From NCBI GenBank assembly GCA_964036195.1, contig OZ038451.1, positions 28,289,927 through 28,353,926 on the forward strand: a stretch of 64,000 nucleotides of DNA, given 5' to 3'. How positions within the stretch are numbered: the stretch's first letter is position 1; every line of letters begins with the position of its first letter. A program made the translations under genes and the position numbers. This DNA is from Sphaerolaimus hirsutus (taxonomy: Eukaryota > Nematoda > Chromadorea > Monhysterida > Sphaerolaimidae). The notes under the pieces were generated by a model that searched no databases, was not told the DNA's origin, and saw nothing but the letters and a program-made list of their open reading frames with translations. Positions 36,801-44,992 of the stretch are shown here, in pieces.

Positions 36801-39800
36801 TATACATGTCAGTTATTGATGCATTTATCTACCCCAGTGTACATCACAAACGACGATGTTGTACTAGGATTTGAAAAAATTTCTGCCGAAATACGAACGC
36901 CCCCCCCCTCGAAATACCCAACCTCGTTTAACCCCCCCCCTCTCGGGACCACTATGAAACAATCACCCCCGGGGGGTATTTCGAGGAAATACGGTAAAAT
37001 TGAAGAAAAAAAAGTGAAAAGTGAAGATCAATGTAAAAAGTCAGTAAATATTGGTATTACGTAGGGTGTCAAATTTCCGTTTCTGTTTTCCGTTTCCGCC
37101 TTTCCGCAGGAAAATTTTTTACCTTTCCATTTTCCGGCAGCCGAAAAATTTTTACCTTTCCGTTTTCCGTTTTCCGGCAGCCGAAAAATTTTTACCTTTC
37201 CGTTTTCCGTTTTCCGGCAGCTGAAAATTTTTTACCTTTCCGTTTCCGTTTTTCCGGCCCATTTTTCCGTTTTCCGGCTGAAAAATTTTTACCTTTCCAT
37301 TTCTGTTTTACCAGGCCATTTTTCCATTTTCTGGCTCGATTTTCAGTTTTCTGGCATGTTTCCATTGTTTTTCCAATCTGTATTTATCTTTAATTGGCTC
37401 ATCCCATTGTGTTGTTTTTGTCTCTTGGAGCAGCATTGACAACTGGGATTTCAGGGTCAGTGAAACAGGTGCTGTGAACCCAATTGATTCAAGTTTTGTC
37501 TGGTTGGTGTTGTGATGCTGTCAATTTGCAATTTTGGTGTTGATATTGCCAGCATGTCTGTTCGGTTATTTTATTTCATGCCCATTACTGCGACAATTTT
37601 ATTCACCTTTGGACTCCTGTTGTTTTCTGCTATTTCATTCATGACTGATCTGGAGTTTGATAGCCATTCCCTCATGTTCAGAGAACATTGGTTAAATAAA
37701 GCTTTGACTTTGTAATATAGTTCTAAAGCTTCAACTTCATTCGTGACACTCATGATGAAGTTATCAACGTAAATGTTGTTTATTTTCATTGCCAACTTGT
37801 TTCATTCCCCTTCATTTTCTTCATATTCATTCATGTTGTTTATTGTCACATTGAAATGGTATTTTATGACTGCTCCCAAAATTGCTGGGCTGCAGACAAG
37901 TCCAAACAGTACACGTTTAAAACAAAGTACTATAAGTTATTTTCAGTTACTGGTTTTGAGGCATCTTTCAGCCAGAAAAATTGTGTGTAGTCTCTAGCTT
38001 GGTTAGGGTTGGAAAAAAACGTTTTTTTTTAACTCGATGTTTTTTTTAAATAAAAAACGTTTTTTTTTAAAAGCTCCCAGATATGACCTTGTGTCAACAT
38101 ATATAGGTATATCAGACAGTGGCAATACTCTGTGATGTTATATATGACCATATAATGTCTGTGGAGCCATGGGATAGCATTATAAGTGGTGATTTGTGTC
38201 AAAAATATCCATTTTTTGTCGACATATCGTACGTATATCGCCTTATAGTCGAATGTTCGTGACTTCAGGTAAAGTTTGGCATGGAATAGTGATCAAACAA
38301 GGTTATAAAAGGAGGTTGTTACTTTGGGAGTGAAGTTACACACTGTGGAGGTACATGGAAGCACATTACCTCAATATTATATACTACAGCAACATATGAC
38401 GGCTTATTAACCCATGGTAGCACATAGAAATGGATACTTTGATACTAAAAATGCCACAAAACCAATGAAAACAACCACAAATGTCAATTTGTGTGTGAAA
38501 TTGCGCGCTTGCGCGCAAAAATTTTGCAAAATACCTAGTGCTTAGTACTAAAAATTTTTCGGACGTCATGTTTTTTTTTAAAAAAAAACGTTTTTTTTTT
38601 AATAAAAAACGTTTAAAAAAAAACATTGGCCAACCCTAAGCTTGGTCATGCAATCCTATTTGCAAAAATGCCTTTTCAATATCAGCAATTAATGATAGAT
38701 TGCCTGCCCTGAACCTCAGGAGCAGGCCCAGTGCTAATGGTGTTGTAATTGGTCCTCTAAAAAGGCACTTGTTGAAACTGGGCTTACCTGCTGACCCGTC
38801 GTACACGATTCTGCATGATGTCGATTTGCCCGGCGTGATTACTGGCTGGTGTGGCAGGTAATGAATCCCCTTGTTGTCTGTTTTGTCATCACAGATCTCA
38901 ATTATTCCCTTTTCTAGTTGGTCATCCAAAACTTTCCGGTATTGTTCGAATAAGTTTGGATCTTTGTTGAATTTTCTTATCAGTGATTTAAACCGCGCCA
39001 AGGCTTCTGCTTCACTGATACTCTCTTTATACAGCCAGTCAATATAGTATCGTTTGTTGTTGTTGTTGAATTTTATGCTATTTATTATCATCTCCTCTGC
39101 AATGTCGTCATCAATTGCATAGGGGTCATCAGTGATTCCCACTGCTTCTAGGCTGTGAAATTGTTGTAGTGTCTCCTTTCCTATGGCCACTATGGCTACT
39201 TTTTGATGATTTTTTGTTGGTTCAGTTAAGCTTGAACTACAAGTGAAGTTACAGGCATAATCCATAGTTGCAGAATGTACAGCTACCACAATCAAAGCCA
39301 AACAGGCAAACCTGCATGCAGGTTTTCCTTCTGCAAATTTGTCTATTACCGTGCTAATTTCACTTTATTTTTTTCCGTTTCCGTGAAAATTTTGCTTTCC
39401 GTTTTCCGTTTTCCAGCATTTCATTTTTCTGTTTTCCGTTTTCCGGCCAACAATTTTTTTTTACCTTTCCGTTTTCCGTTTTCCGCTGAGTGAAATTTTT
39501 TTACCTTTCCGTTTTCCATTTTCCGGCAGAAATTTTTTTTTACCTTTCTGTTTTCCGTTTTCCGTAAAGTGAAAAAATTTTACCTTTCCGTTTTCCGTAA
39601 AAAAATTTTTTTTGACACCCTAGTATTACGTAGATAAAATTGTACCACAAGTCTAAATAATAGAAATCCAACCTCAAAGACGACATCAGCTCTTTCAATG
39701 ACTTTCTTAACTTCATTGGCATACGTTTTAGTCCCAAGTTTGCTGGGTGCTTTCGCTTGACGCTCGCGGCTTTTCGTTTGAGCCTGAATTTTTTTTAAAG

Positions 39801-41779
39801 TGACAACCTGGGAATGTTATGTGAAAAGTGACAACTTGAAAACATCAATACCGAATTACCTCGAAATACCCCCAGGGGGTTTATTATTTCGCCAGCAAAA
39901 TTTGAGGGGGGGGGGGATAATTCGAGGGGGGTTTATTCGAGGGGGGGGGTCTATTTTTTCGCCAGAAATTTTCGGAAATTCCCCATACGCAGACGAAGAA
40001 AAATCGAACAATCACATAGATGTGTTTATAGACATATATTACCGTATATACACAAAAACCCTTCCCTAACGTCACTTAATCATCAGTTTTAACGTGTGTT
40101 CTGCATTGTACAGATCACAAACTGCGGTATTTGTCATGTACGTTCACGTTACACTCAATTTTAGGGGGGTATTTAAATACAAAACGGGGGGGTTTATTAT
40201 TTCCTCGGCCGAAATTTCGGGGGGTATTTCGAGGGGGGGGGGTAATTCGAGGTAATACGGTATTCTTCAAAAGATGCAAAATCGAAAACACTGGCAAACC
40301 CGCTGAAAAAGAGTTCAAAATTTTACCTGTTTCTTTTCAAAAATGACTTTTCAATTTTTTTCAAAAATAGTTTCAAATTTTCAAGCTCATTTTTTTGCGT
40401 TCCATCGTCACACTGACCTCGTTAGATTTCTGAAGTGATTCCGCTCTGTTTGCCAAATCGGCCAAAGTTGCAGGTTCTTTGGATCCATCAGTATCTTTTG
40501 AAGCATTTTTCCGCGCCTCAGTCACTTTTTTTTCACGGTCTGCCTGAAAATAAATTCTTTTCTATGGATATGTAGTAACATCACAAAGTACTGACATACC
40601 TGATATACCTATATAAATGTATTGGCCAATCACCATATTTGCTTTGAAAAACATCCCGGTTCAAAAAAAACATATTGTTTTCTAAAGGGCGACAAAAACT
40701 CAACTTTTCCGACGCTACAATGTGCCTACACACACTAGTTTTCACCGTGACTTCGTGTGAAAACTGAAATTTTTTCAAATGCAAATTTATGAGCACGGTT
40801 GACTGATTGGCGCTACGCACACTGAAGCCGAAATATTCGGCATACGCACGTTTTTGACAAATGCCGAATTAAATGCTGAATAGAAAAAAACTTGCTGAAC
40901 TCAAATCGTCCGTACTCTTGAAAATTAGGCGGTTTGTCAATTCAGCATGTATTTCAGCATTCAAAAGATGCGTACACTTTTTCATGCGGAAACCATTCGG
41001 CAAAATCAAATGAAATGTTGAATGCTGATTACGCTCAAATTCGTCCGAATTCGTCCAAATATCGTGCGCACGTTTTCAAAATTCAATATGGCAGCCCCTA
41101 AAATGCCGAATTTAAAACGTCCGAACGGCAATTTTTCAATTCGGATTCGGCAGATGAAAACGTGTGTATGCCGAATATTTCGGCTTCAGTGTGCGTAGCG
41201 CCATTGAATTTAAATTAAATTTGAATTTACATTAATAAAAGTTAAATTTACAAATTTGAAAACTAGAAGACATATAGTACACAATAAGAGTAGGCTGAAT
41301 GTGGCCATGTGGCCATTTCAGTTTTCACACATGTCACGGTGAAAACTAGTGTGTGTAGGGCCATTAGGGTTCAAACCGGATGCTGATCTCGAAATTTGAA
41401 AATAACAATCCGAATAAAATGCACGCAATCCTGATACTTAAAAATCGATTATCTAGCCTAGAAGTGCGTTTTAGACCTTTTTGTGAAAGAGTGAGATTAA
41501 AGATTTTTTGCCCAAAATCCCGATCCCGGAAATTATGAATGCCAATCTCAATCCGGATCCGGAAAAGTCAACCCCATTTGAACCCTACCCTAATCACATC
41601 AAATCCGACCCTTGAAAATCCTTAAAAATGTACCTTTCGCCTATCCTTAGCCGCTACCCTAGCAGCCTCTTTCACCTGAGCAACATCCTGGCGCACTTTT
41701 TCCGCCTCCTTCAAAATGTCCTCCTTAAATGGACAGCTATTTGGCACGTGTATGGGCTTGGGGCCGCGCTTGGCTGCAC
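27722..41779 (-). CDS. GNL3L: Nucleostemin-family GTPase (GNL3/GNL3L), N-terminus missing
   Basis: A nucleolar, circularly permuted GTPase that acts in large ribosomal subunit maturation. Eleven minus-strand exons (41634-41779, 40418-40543, 39673-39783, 36249-36452, 35575-35801, 33829-34012, 33219-33341, 32096-32258, 30390-30466, 28171-28390, 27722-27807) join in phase to give 554 residues plus a stop. In order they show the VPNSCPFKE segment, VLDARDP (G5), LNKIDLVP (G4), GFPNVGKSS (G1 P-loop), ATPGIT (G2) and LLDSPGM (G3). A C-terminal domain with [14 protein letters not shown] and a lysine-rich tail follow. The permuted motif order plus TQQQ after G4 separates it from GNL2 and LSG1. The Lys/Arg-rich first segment expected upstream of 41779 was not located. 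Introns are full of mobile elements. Confidence 0.93.
28171..28390 (-). CDS. GNL3L: GNL3L exon: acidic then basic tail
   Basis: Starts after TCAATCAG with [14 protein letters not shown] and ends in [12 protein letters not shown], a probable nucleolar-localisation stretch. Donor is GTTGGT. An AGCGCC-rich stretch encodes an Ala/Gly/Pro linker and resembles the GCGC repeats elsewhere in the window. Confidence 0.8.
28582..28654 (-). tRNA. tRNA-Lys (anticodon CUU), copy 3 of array
   Basis: 73 nt cloverleaf on the minus strand. Acceptor stem TCCCGGT pairs with ATTGGGA (with G-U pairs), discriminator G. D-arm TAGCTCAGTCGGTAGAGC, anticodon loop ACTCTTAAT, T-arm GTGGGTTCGAGCCCCAC. A/B boxes are intact. 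A T5 run about 5 nt after the 3' end (28573-28577) would stop RNA polymerase III. Confidence 0.95.
28787..28859 (-). tRNA. tRNA-Lys (anticodon CUU), copy 2 of array
   Basis: Same mature sequence as the copy at 28582. A TTTT tract follows the 3' end after GTTTACC (minus strand), a pol III terminator. Confidence 0.95.
28992..29064 (-). tRNA. tRNA-Lys (anticodon CUU), copy 1 of array
   Basis: Identical mature tRNA. Upstream DNA differs from the other two copies, with fewer shared bases, so this is probably the ancestral unit. A TTTT terminator follows. Confidence 0.95.
29314..30358. mobile_element. CAGGGGTCTCC-family element with nested hAT-like insert
   Basis: Family motifs (CTATCTATCCC, CCGGAGG, ATCGCTCC) flank a nested element at 29562-30076. 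Ends are worn: ATCTTGAATTTTGACCC at the left and CGAGAGCCCTG at the right, with near-duplicate flanks ACCGTCAA/ACCGTCAC. Confidence 0.5.
29562..30076. mobile_element. hAT-like MITE, CAGGGACGTA family
   Basis: CAAGGACGTATCCAGG at the left and CCTGGATACGTCCCTG at the right, with a perfect 8-bp duplication GTACTAAA (29554-29561, 30077-30084). A block of about 65 bp near the left end (GGCTGCAGCC...CCCGGAAA) is tandemly doubled. Confidence 0.85.
30390..30466 (-). CDS. GNL3L: GNL3L short exon
   Basis: 77 nt, acceptor CCATTGCAG, consensus donor GTAAGT. It encodes [20 protein letters not shown]-type acidic linker after a split Glu codon. Confidence 0.8.
30643..30955. mobile_element. Decayed TIR element related to the CCGTATT family
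   Basis: CCGCAAATCCTCGAATAAG at the left and TTATTCGAGGATTTAGGG at the right, with poly-C tracts inside. It lies in the intron 30467-32095. Confidence 0.5.
31493..31999. mobile_element. hAT-like MITE, CAGGGGTCTCC family
   Basis: CAGGGGTCTCG at the left and GATACCCCTG at the right, with a perfect 8-bp duplication CAGCTATG (31485-31492, 32000-32007). It is inside a GNL3L intron, about 100 bp from the exon at 32096. Confidence 0.85.
32096..32258 (-). CDS. GNL3L: GNL3L exon: DWNSGKI motif
   Basis: Acceptor TTACATACAG, donor GTTGGG. It encodes [20 protein letters not shown] then an acidic [14 protein letters not shown] stretch, the conserved C-terminal block of nucleostemin proteins. Confidence 0.9.
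32339..32994 (+). mobile_element. hAT-like element, TAGGGTTGG family, copy 1
   Basis: TAGGGTTGGCCGATG at the left and TTCCAACCCTA at the right, 656 bp. Subterminal AAAAACGTTTTT arrays are present, and a GCGCGCAAGCGCGC palindrome lies at about 32481. No matching target duplication is visible. It ends 80 bp upstream of the exon that starts at 32258. Confidence 0.8.
33219..33341 (-). CDS. GNL3L: GNL3L exon: [13 protein letters not shown] motif
   Basis: 41 codons, acceptor CACCCCAG, donor GTTGTT. It encodes [20 protein letters not shown] and [17 protein letters not shown], the conserved helical region after the GTPase core. GC content is clearly higher than in the introns. Confidence 0.9.
33418..33775. 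mobile_element. Decayed CAGGGGTCTCC-family MITE
   Basis: TATCCCGGAGGCGATTTTCTA at the left and CAAAATCCAGGAGCCCC at the right, with CTATCCCTCCGGAGGAGCGA inside. It fills most of the intron 33342-33828. Confidence 0.55.
33829..34012 (-). CDS. GNL3L: GNL3L exon: G3 motif
   Basis: Acceptor ACTTCCCAG, donor GTTGGT. Starts by completing the Lys after ATPGIT, then [19 protein letters not shown] with the DxPG (G3) element, followed by [20 protein letters not shown]. Confidence 0.92.
34246..34680. mobile_element. hAT-like MITE, CAGGGGTCTCC family
   Basis: Perfect termini CAGGGGTCTCCTAG and CTAGGAGACCCCTG. No target duplication is seen (CTATCCCT versus TTGGCAAT), perhaps because it landed in another family member whose left half is at about 34135-34245. 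Confidence 0.75.
34852..35507 (+). mobile_element. hAT-like element, TAGGGTTGG family, copy 2
   Basis: 656 bp, with a perfect 8-bp duplication GTCAAAAC (34844-34851, 35508-35515). Nearly identical throughout to 32339-32994. Its right end lies 67 bp from the exon at 35575. Confidence 0.92.
35575..35801 (-). CDS. GNL3L: GNL3L exon: P-loop (G1) and G2
   Basis: Acceptor CAATCCCAG, donor GTGGGT. It encodes [20 protein letters not shown] and [19 protein letters not shown], then [11 protein letters not shown]. The P-loop GxPNVGKSS is intact. Ends within the Lys codon completed in the exon at 34012. Confidence 0.95.
36249..36452 (-). CDS. GNL3L: GNL3L exon: G5 and G4 motifs
   Basis: 68 codons, acceptor TATTCCAG, donor [24 protein letters not shown] (G5) precedes [16 protein letters not shown] (G4) and [10 protein letters not shown]4 and G5 ahead of the P-loop show the circular permutation. 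Confidence 0.95.
36601..36994. mobile_element. TA-target MITE, CCGTATT family
   Basis: CCGTATTTCCTCGAAATACC and GAGGAAATACGG termini in the 3.2-kb GNL3L intron. Confidence 0.7.
37383..37995 (-). pseudogene. BEL/Pao pol fragment, C-terminal part
   Basis: [20 protein letters not shown], the YVDN form of the catalytic motif C, and [19 protein letters not shown]. Upstream pieces match the fragments at 52000-52400. Several stops and frame changes are present. RNase H and integrase are not seen. Confidence 0.85.
38004..38638 (-). mobile_element. hAT-like element, TAGGGTTGG family, copy 3, nested
   Basis: 635 bp, inverted relative to copies 1, 2 and 4, with a perfect 8-bp duplication AGCTTGGT (37996-38003, 38639-38646). 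The related element at 51459-53354 has the uninterrupted sequence TCTAGCTTGGTCATGC, giving a direct empty site. Confidence 0.95.
38647..39301 (-). pseudogene. BEL/Pao pol fragment, N-terminal part of RT
   Basis: An uninterrupted frame of about 218 residues. It contains [60 protein letters not shown] and [14 protein letters not shown] (catalytic motif A Asp). These are diagnostic of BEL/Pao polymerases. It is cut at 38646 by the nested element. No gag or protease segment is recognised upstream. Confidence 0.9.
39673..39783 (-). CDS. GNL3L: GNL3L exon: [12 protein letters not shown]
   Basis: 37 codons, acceptor AAAATTCAG, donor GTTGGA. It encodes [19 protein letters not shown], which leads directly into VLDARDP of the next exon, as in all nucleostemin relatives. 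Confidence 0.92.
39851..40260. mobile_element. TA-target MITE, CCGTATT family
   Basis: CCGAATTACCTCGAAATACC and GAGGTAATACGG. It makes up about two-thirds of the intron 39784-40417. Confidence 0.75.
40418..40543 (-). CDS. GNL3L: GNL3L exon: coiled-coil linker
   Basis: 42 codons, acceptor TTATTTTCAG, donor GTCAGT. It encodes [16 protein letters not shown] and [16 protein letters not shown], similar in position and charge to the linker before the GTPase domain in family members. Confidence 0.8.
40733..41362. mobile_element. TIR element, CCTACACACACTAG family, with nested palindrome
   Basis: Left CCTACACACACTAGTTTTCA and right TGAAAACTAGTGTGTGTAGG. Inside, GGCGCTACGCACACTGAAGC (about 40809) and its complement (about 41203) delimit a second TIR element built of ATGCCGAAT motifs. 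A relative is at 59390-60298. Confidence 0.7.
41634..41779 (-). CDS. GNL3L: GNL3L exon: VPNSxPFKE segment
   Basis: Acceptor CATTCAAG, donor [26 protein letters not shown] is the conserved block that precedes the coiled coil in nucleostemin proteins; [16 protein letters not shown] follows. The first two bases complete a codon from an unlocated upstream exon. Confidence 0.88.
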
Positions 41780-41819
41780 CTTGAATGGGTGGATTTTTAT
41801 GTGTTGTGGGGGATGTGTG

Positions 41820-42475
41820 TAGGGTTGGCCGATGTTTTTTTAAACGTTTTTTTTAAACATGACGTCTGAAATGTTGTTTTTTTTAAAAAAACATCGGCCG
41901 AAATTTTTAGTGCTAACCACTAAGTATTTTGCAAAAATTTTGCGCGCAAGCGCGCAATTTCACGCACAAATTGACATGGGTGGTTGTTTTCAATGGTTTT
42001 GTGGCATTTTAGTATCAAAGAATCCATTTCTATGTGCTACCATAGATAAATAAGCCGTCATATGTTGCTGTAGTATATAATATTGAGGTAATGTGCTTCC
42101 ATGTACCTCCACAGTGTGAAACTTCGCTCCCAAAGTAACAACCTCTCTTTATAACCTTGTTTGATCACTATTCTGTGCCAAACTTTACCTGAAGTCACGA
42201 ATGTTCGACTATGAGGCGATATACGAACGTGTCGACAAAAATGGATATTTTGACACAAATCACCACTTATAATGCTATCCCATGGCTCCACAGCCATTAA
42301 ATGGTCATATTTTACATAACAGATTATTGCCACTGTCTGATATACCTATATATGTTGACTTTAGGTCATATCTGGGAGCTTTAAAAAAAAACGTTTTTTA
42401 TTTTAAAAAACGTTGTTTTTTCAAAAAACTTTTTTTTAAACATAGAGTTGAAAAAACGTGTTTTTTCCAACCCTA
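41820..42475 (+). mobile_element. hAT-like element, TAGGGTTGG family, copy 4
   Basis: 656 bp with a perfect 8-bp duplication GATGTGTG (41812-41819, 42476-42483). Its end is only 40 bp from the acceptor of the GNL3L exon at 41779, within or beside the usual branch-point zone. Confidence 0.92.
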
Positions 42476-42896
42476 GATGTGTGTGAGATGTTCATTGGTG
42501 GGTGGGATTTTGGATAGTTTTTAAATGCTGGTGTGTGAAAAAACAAATGTTCGGCACCCCGTTTGAGTCGATCATGGATGGCCGGAGGTTTTTACCGCTT
42601 AAAAACGTTGTTATTCAAAAAGCATTGAAATTTTTTTCCATATTTATTTGTCTAGATACTCAGCAAATCTTTGTATAATTTCACAAACAAATAAACATTG
42701 GGCATTGTTTCCATTCGTAACTTTGATGCCAAAGTCAGCGTTCTGGCACGCTACCATGTAACGATAGTGTAATTTTTTACTATACCACGCTCATTCAATA
42801 ATTTGGCACAGTGCCAAGTGGTTTATACACCACGAGTGTCCTGTATGGTAATCAGATTGACTTTCGTATTCTTTTCAGAATCTGAAATATATACGG

Positions 42897-43270
42897 TAGA
42901 TGTTACCGTAATCCTCTGAATAAAACTACCGTAATCCTCTGAATAAAACTACCGTAATCCTCTGAATAAAATACCGTAATCCTCTGAATACAGTTACCAT
43001 AATCCTCTGAATATACCTACCATAACCCACTGAATATACCCACTGTAACCCACTTGCTTTTGTATTCTTATGAATAAAACGTTACTGTGCTCCACTGAAT
43101 ATAACTACTGTACTCTCATGAATAAAATGTTACCATAATCCACTGAATATAACTCCCATAACCCACTCGCTATTGTAATCCCACAAATAAAAGGTTATGG
43201 TGATCATACACTACCATAATTCTTCAAATATAAGGTTATGGTACTCTATCACTGAATAAAACATTACTGT
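42897..43270. repeat. Degenerating 23-bp tandem repeat
   Basis: Units of TACCGTAATCCTCTGAATAAAAC are nearly perfect at the left and increasingly diverged towards 43270. Confidence 0.8.
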
Positions 43271-43280
43271 AGTCATGTTC

Positions 43281-43345
43281 AGGGTTGGTTTTAGTAAAAT
43301 TATTTTTACTAAAATTGTAGTAAAATTGCATAAAAATTGTATGGT
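43281..43345. mobile_element. End fragment of the CAGGGTTGG hAT-like family
   Basis: CAGGGTTGGTTTTAGTAAAA then AAAATTGTA repeats, like the left end at 22942. No right end is visible; sequence next to it matches 14215-14275. Confidence 0.6.
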
Positions 43346-44823
43346 GTCATAGCACTGGCGCCGTTGTCATTGGCACCAAAAATCACTGATATTTATATAC
43401 CGTATTACCTCAGATTAACCCCCTTGTCAGATATTTTACATTTTTTACTAATTTACTAATTTCCGTTTTTCCTTCTCAATTACGCCACTCGTTGGATTGC
43501 TGTGGTGGGGAAATGGCATTTATGGTCCTTATGCGCTGAATGCGTGTTAATTAATTAATGAGTTGTTTTATGGTACGGGGATTTTGACACACAAATCAGG
43601 AACAGCACCAGTACCCCTTGAGGTCCTGGCTAGTTCCTGAGGACGGACATGTCAACTTACCAACCCTTTCATAATTCGGCCAATGTGGTGTTTCGGTTAA
43701 TTGTTAATTAACTTTCAATTAAATCAGAGGTTCAGTTAATTATTAAGCAATTGGTAATGCTTCAGGGGGACCAATTTGGTTGCACGGGAACTTTATTTTA
43801 GCAAATACTTTGGAGTCAAATCACATTAGCACAAATGAGTTGTAAACCTCTAGTGGGTGCAAAAACTGCAAAATCAGCACATTTTAAAATCATCAAAATT
43901 TTACCGTATCACAATCAAATAATAATTTCAAGACACAACAATTGACCATAAATAAACAAATTAAGGCAAAATAGTGATCACGTGAAAGCTGTAATTAAAT
44001 ATGAAAATGAGACATACAGGCGAATAACTGTCAGGTAAAAAAATAGAAAAATGAAACAATGTGGATTCAAGAATGACGGGGGCAATACATAATCAACTAC
44101 TGCACTAATTAACACTATTAGACGTGTCACAAATGGGCTTCTATTCCCTAGTTACAGTACCAATTGGAACAGGTGGTGTGTCACTATGTTATCACCCTGC
44201 GCCGCTTAGGCAAAAATATTTCATTGCCCACCCAACCAAGGTTGTTGAAAATATGTTCCGCGGGGGTTTGTTCAAGGTTACATCATTGCTGGGTAATGGG
44301 TGGGAACTTTGGGCGAAAGTACGTACTACAACGACACTAGCACTTTTGAGTTCACCAGATCACCCTGGGTGATGGGAATTTTAATTCGCACCACTGTGCT
44401 CTTCACTTCATGCTGTGCTCTGCATGTGTCTTGGGTACGCAGTCTTTTGAGAAAATTGGTTGAGTGCCACTTTCCCACCTATTCCTAAGTAAAATACACT
44501 TGGTCAGGGGGAATTTCAAAGGTTATCCAGTGGGGCGCTAAAGCGTGCTAACAAAGTACCCACCTTTCTAACTTGACAAAAATTTCAAACTCCTTTTAAG
44601 CCCATTTTCAGACACTACACCTTCAAGAGAAAAATGCAGTCAGTCAAAAAAATCAAATGAATGTCAAAACTAAAATAATGGAATTACTAATCCAATCCAC
44701 TCTACCTACTCATGAAATAGAAAAAGCAAAATGACAAATTAAAAAGAAAATACGTGGGGATAATGAACGTGTAATTAATGGAAAAATAAAAAATGTTTCA
44801 TGGCCACAGCAATTTCCATTCAG

Positions 44824-44992
44824 GTGTACCGTCTTGGGGCTGCAGCCTTGTTGGCGGAGTGGCGGTGCGCAGCAAACTTCGCGTTCACTGTGACTTCCCT
44901 GTGCACCGCAATTCTTCATTTGGTTGCGTATTGTGATGAAGCCACCAAAGTCAGCGTCTTCTACCACCGATTCAGGCAACTCCAAGACCGTA
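44824..44992 (+). other. Candidate exon, strand uncertain
   Basis: A GC-richer island with acceptor AATTTCCATTCAG before 44824 and consensus donor GTGAGT after 44992. The plus frame begins VYRLGAAALLAEWRC. The minus strand is also open through here with a cysteine-rich reading, so neither strand nor product can be settled. Confidence 0.25.

Larger units (their letters stand above)
37062..39622 (-). mobile_element. hAT-like element carrying BEL/Pao reverse transcriptase
   Basis: TAGGGTGTCAAA and TTTGACACCCTA ends with a perfect 8-bp duplication GTATTACG (37054-37061, 39623-39630). TTTCCGTTTTCC arrays run in the same direction at both ends. The core is a BEL/Pao pol fragment on the minus strand. 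A second hAT-like element (38004-38638) has inserted into the core. Confidence 0.92.

Noticed and set aside
38636-39301. Considered as a functional retrotransposon gene
   Set aside because: Only part of the RT is present, the frame is cut by a nested element, and LTRs, gag, RNase H and integrase are missing. The YVDN motif alone was not used as evidence of death, because YVDN occurs in active BEL/Pao families.
44124-44488. Open frames on both strands at 44.1-44.5 kb
   Set aside because: No recognisable domain and no consistent splice pair; a minus-strand reading (GKWHSTNFLKRL) was considered but lacks support.
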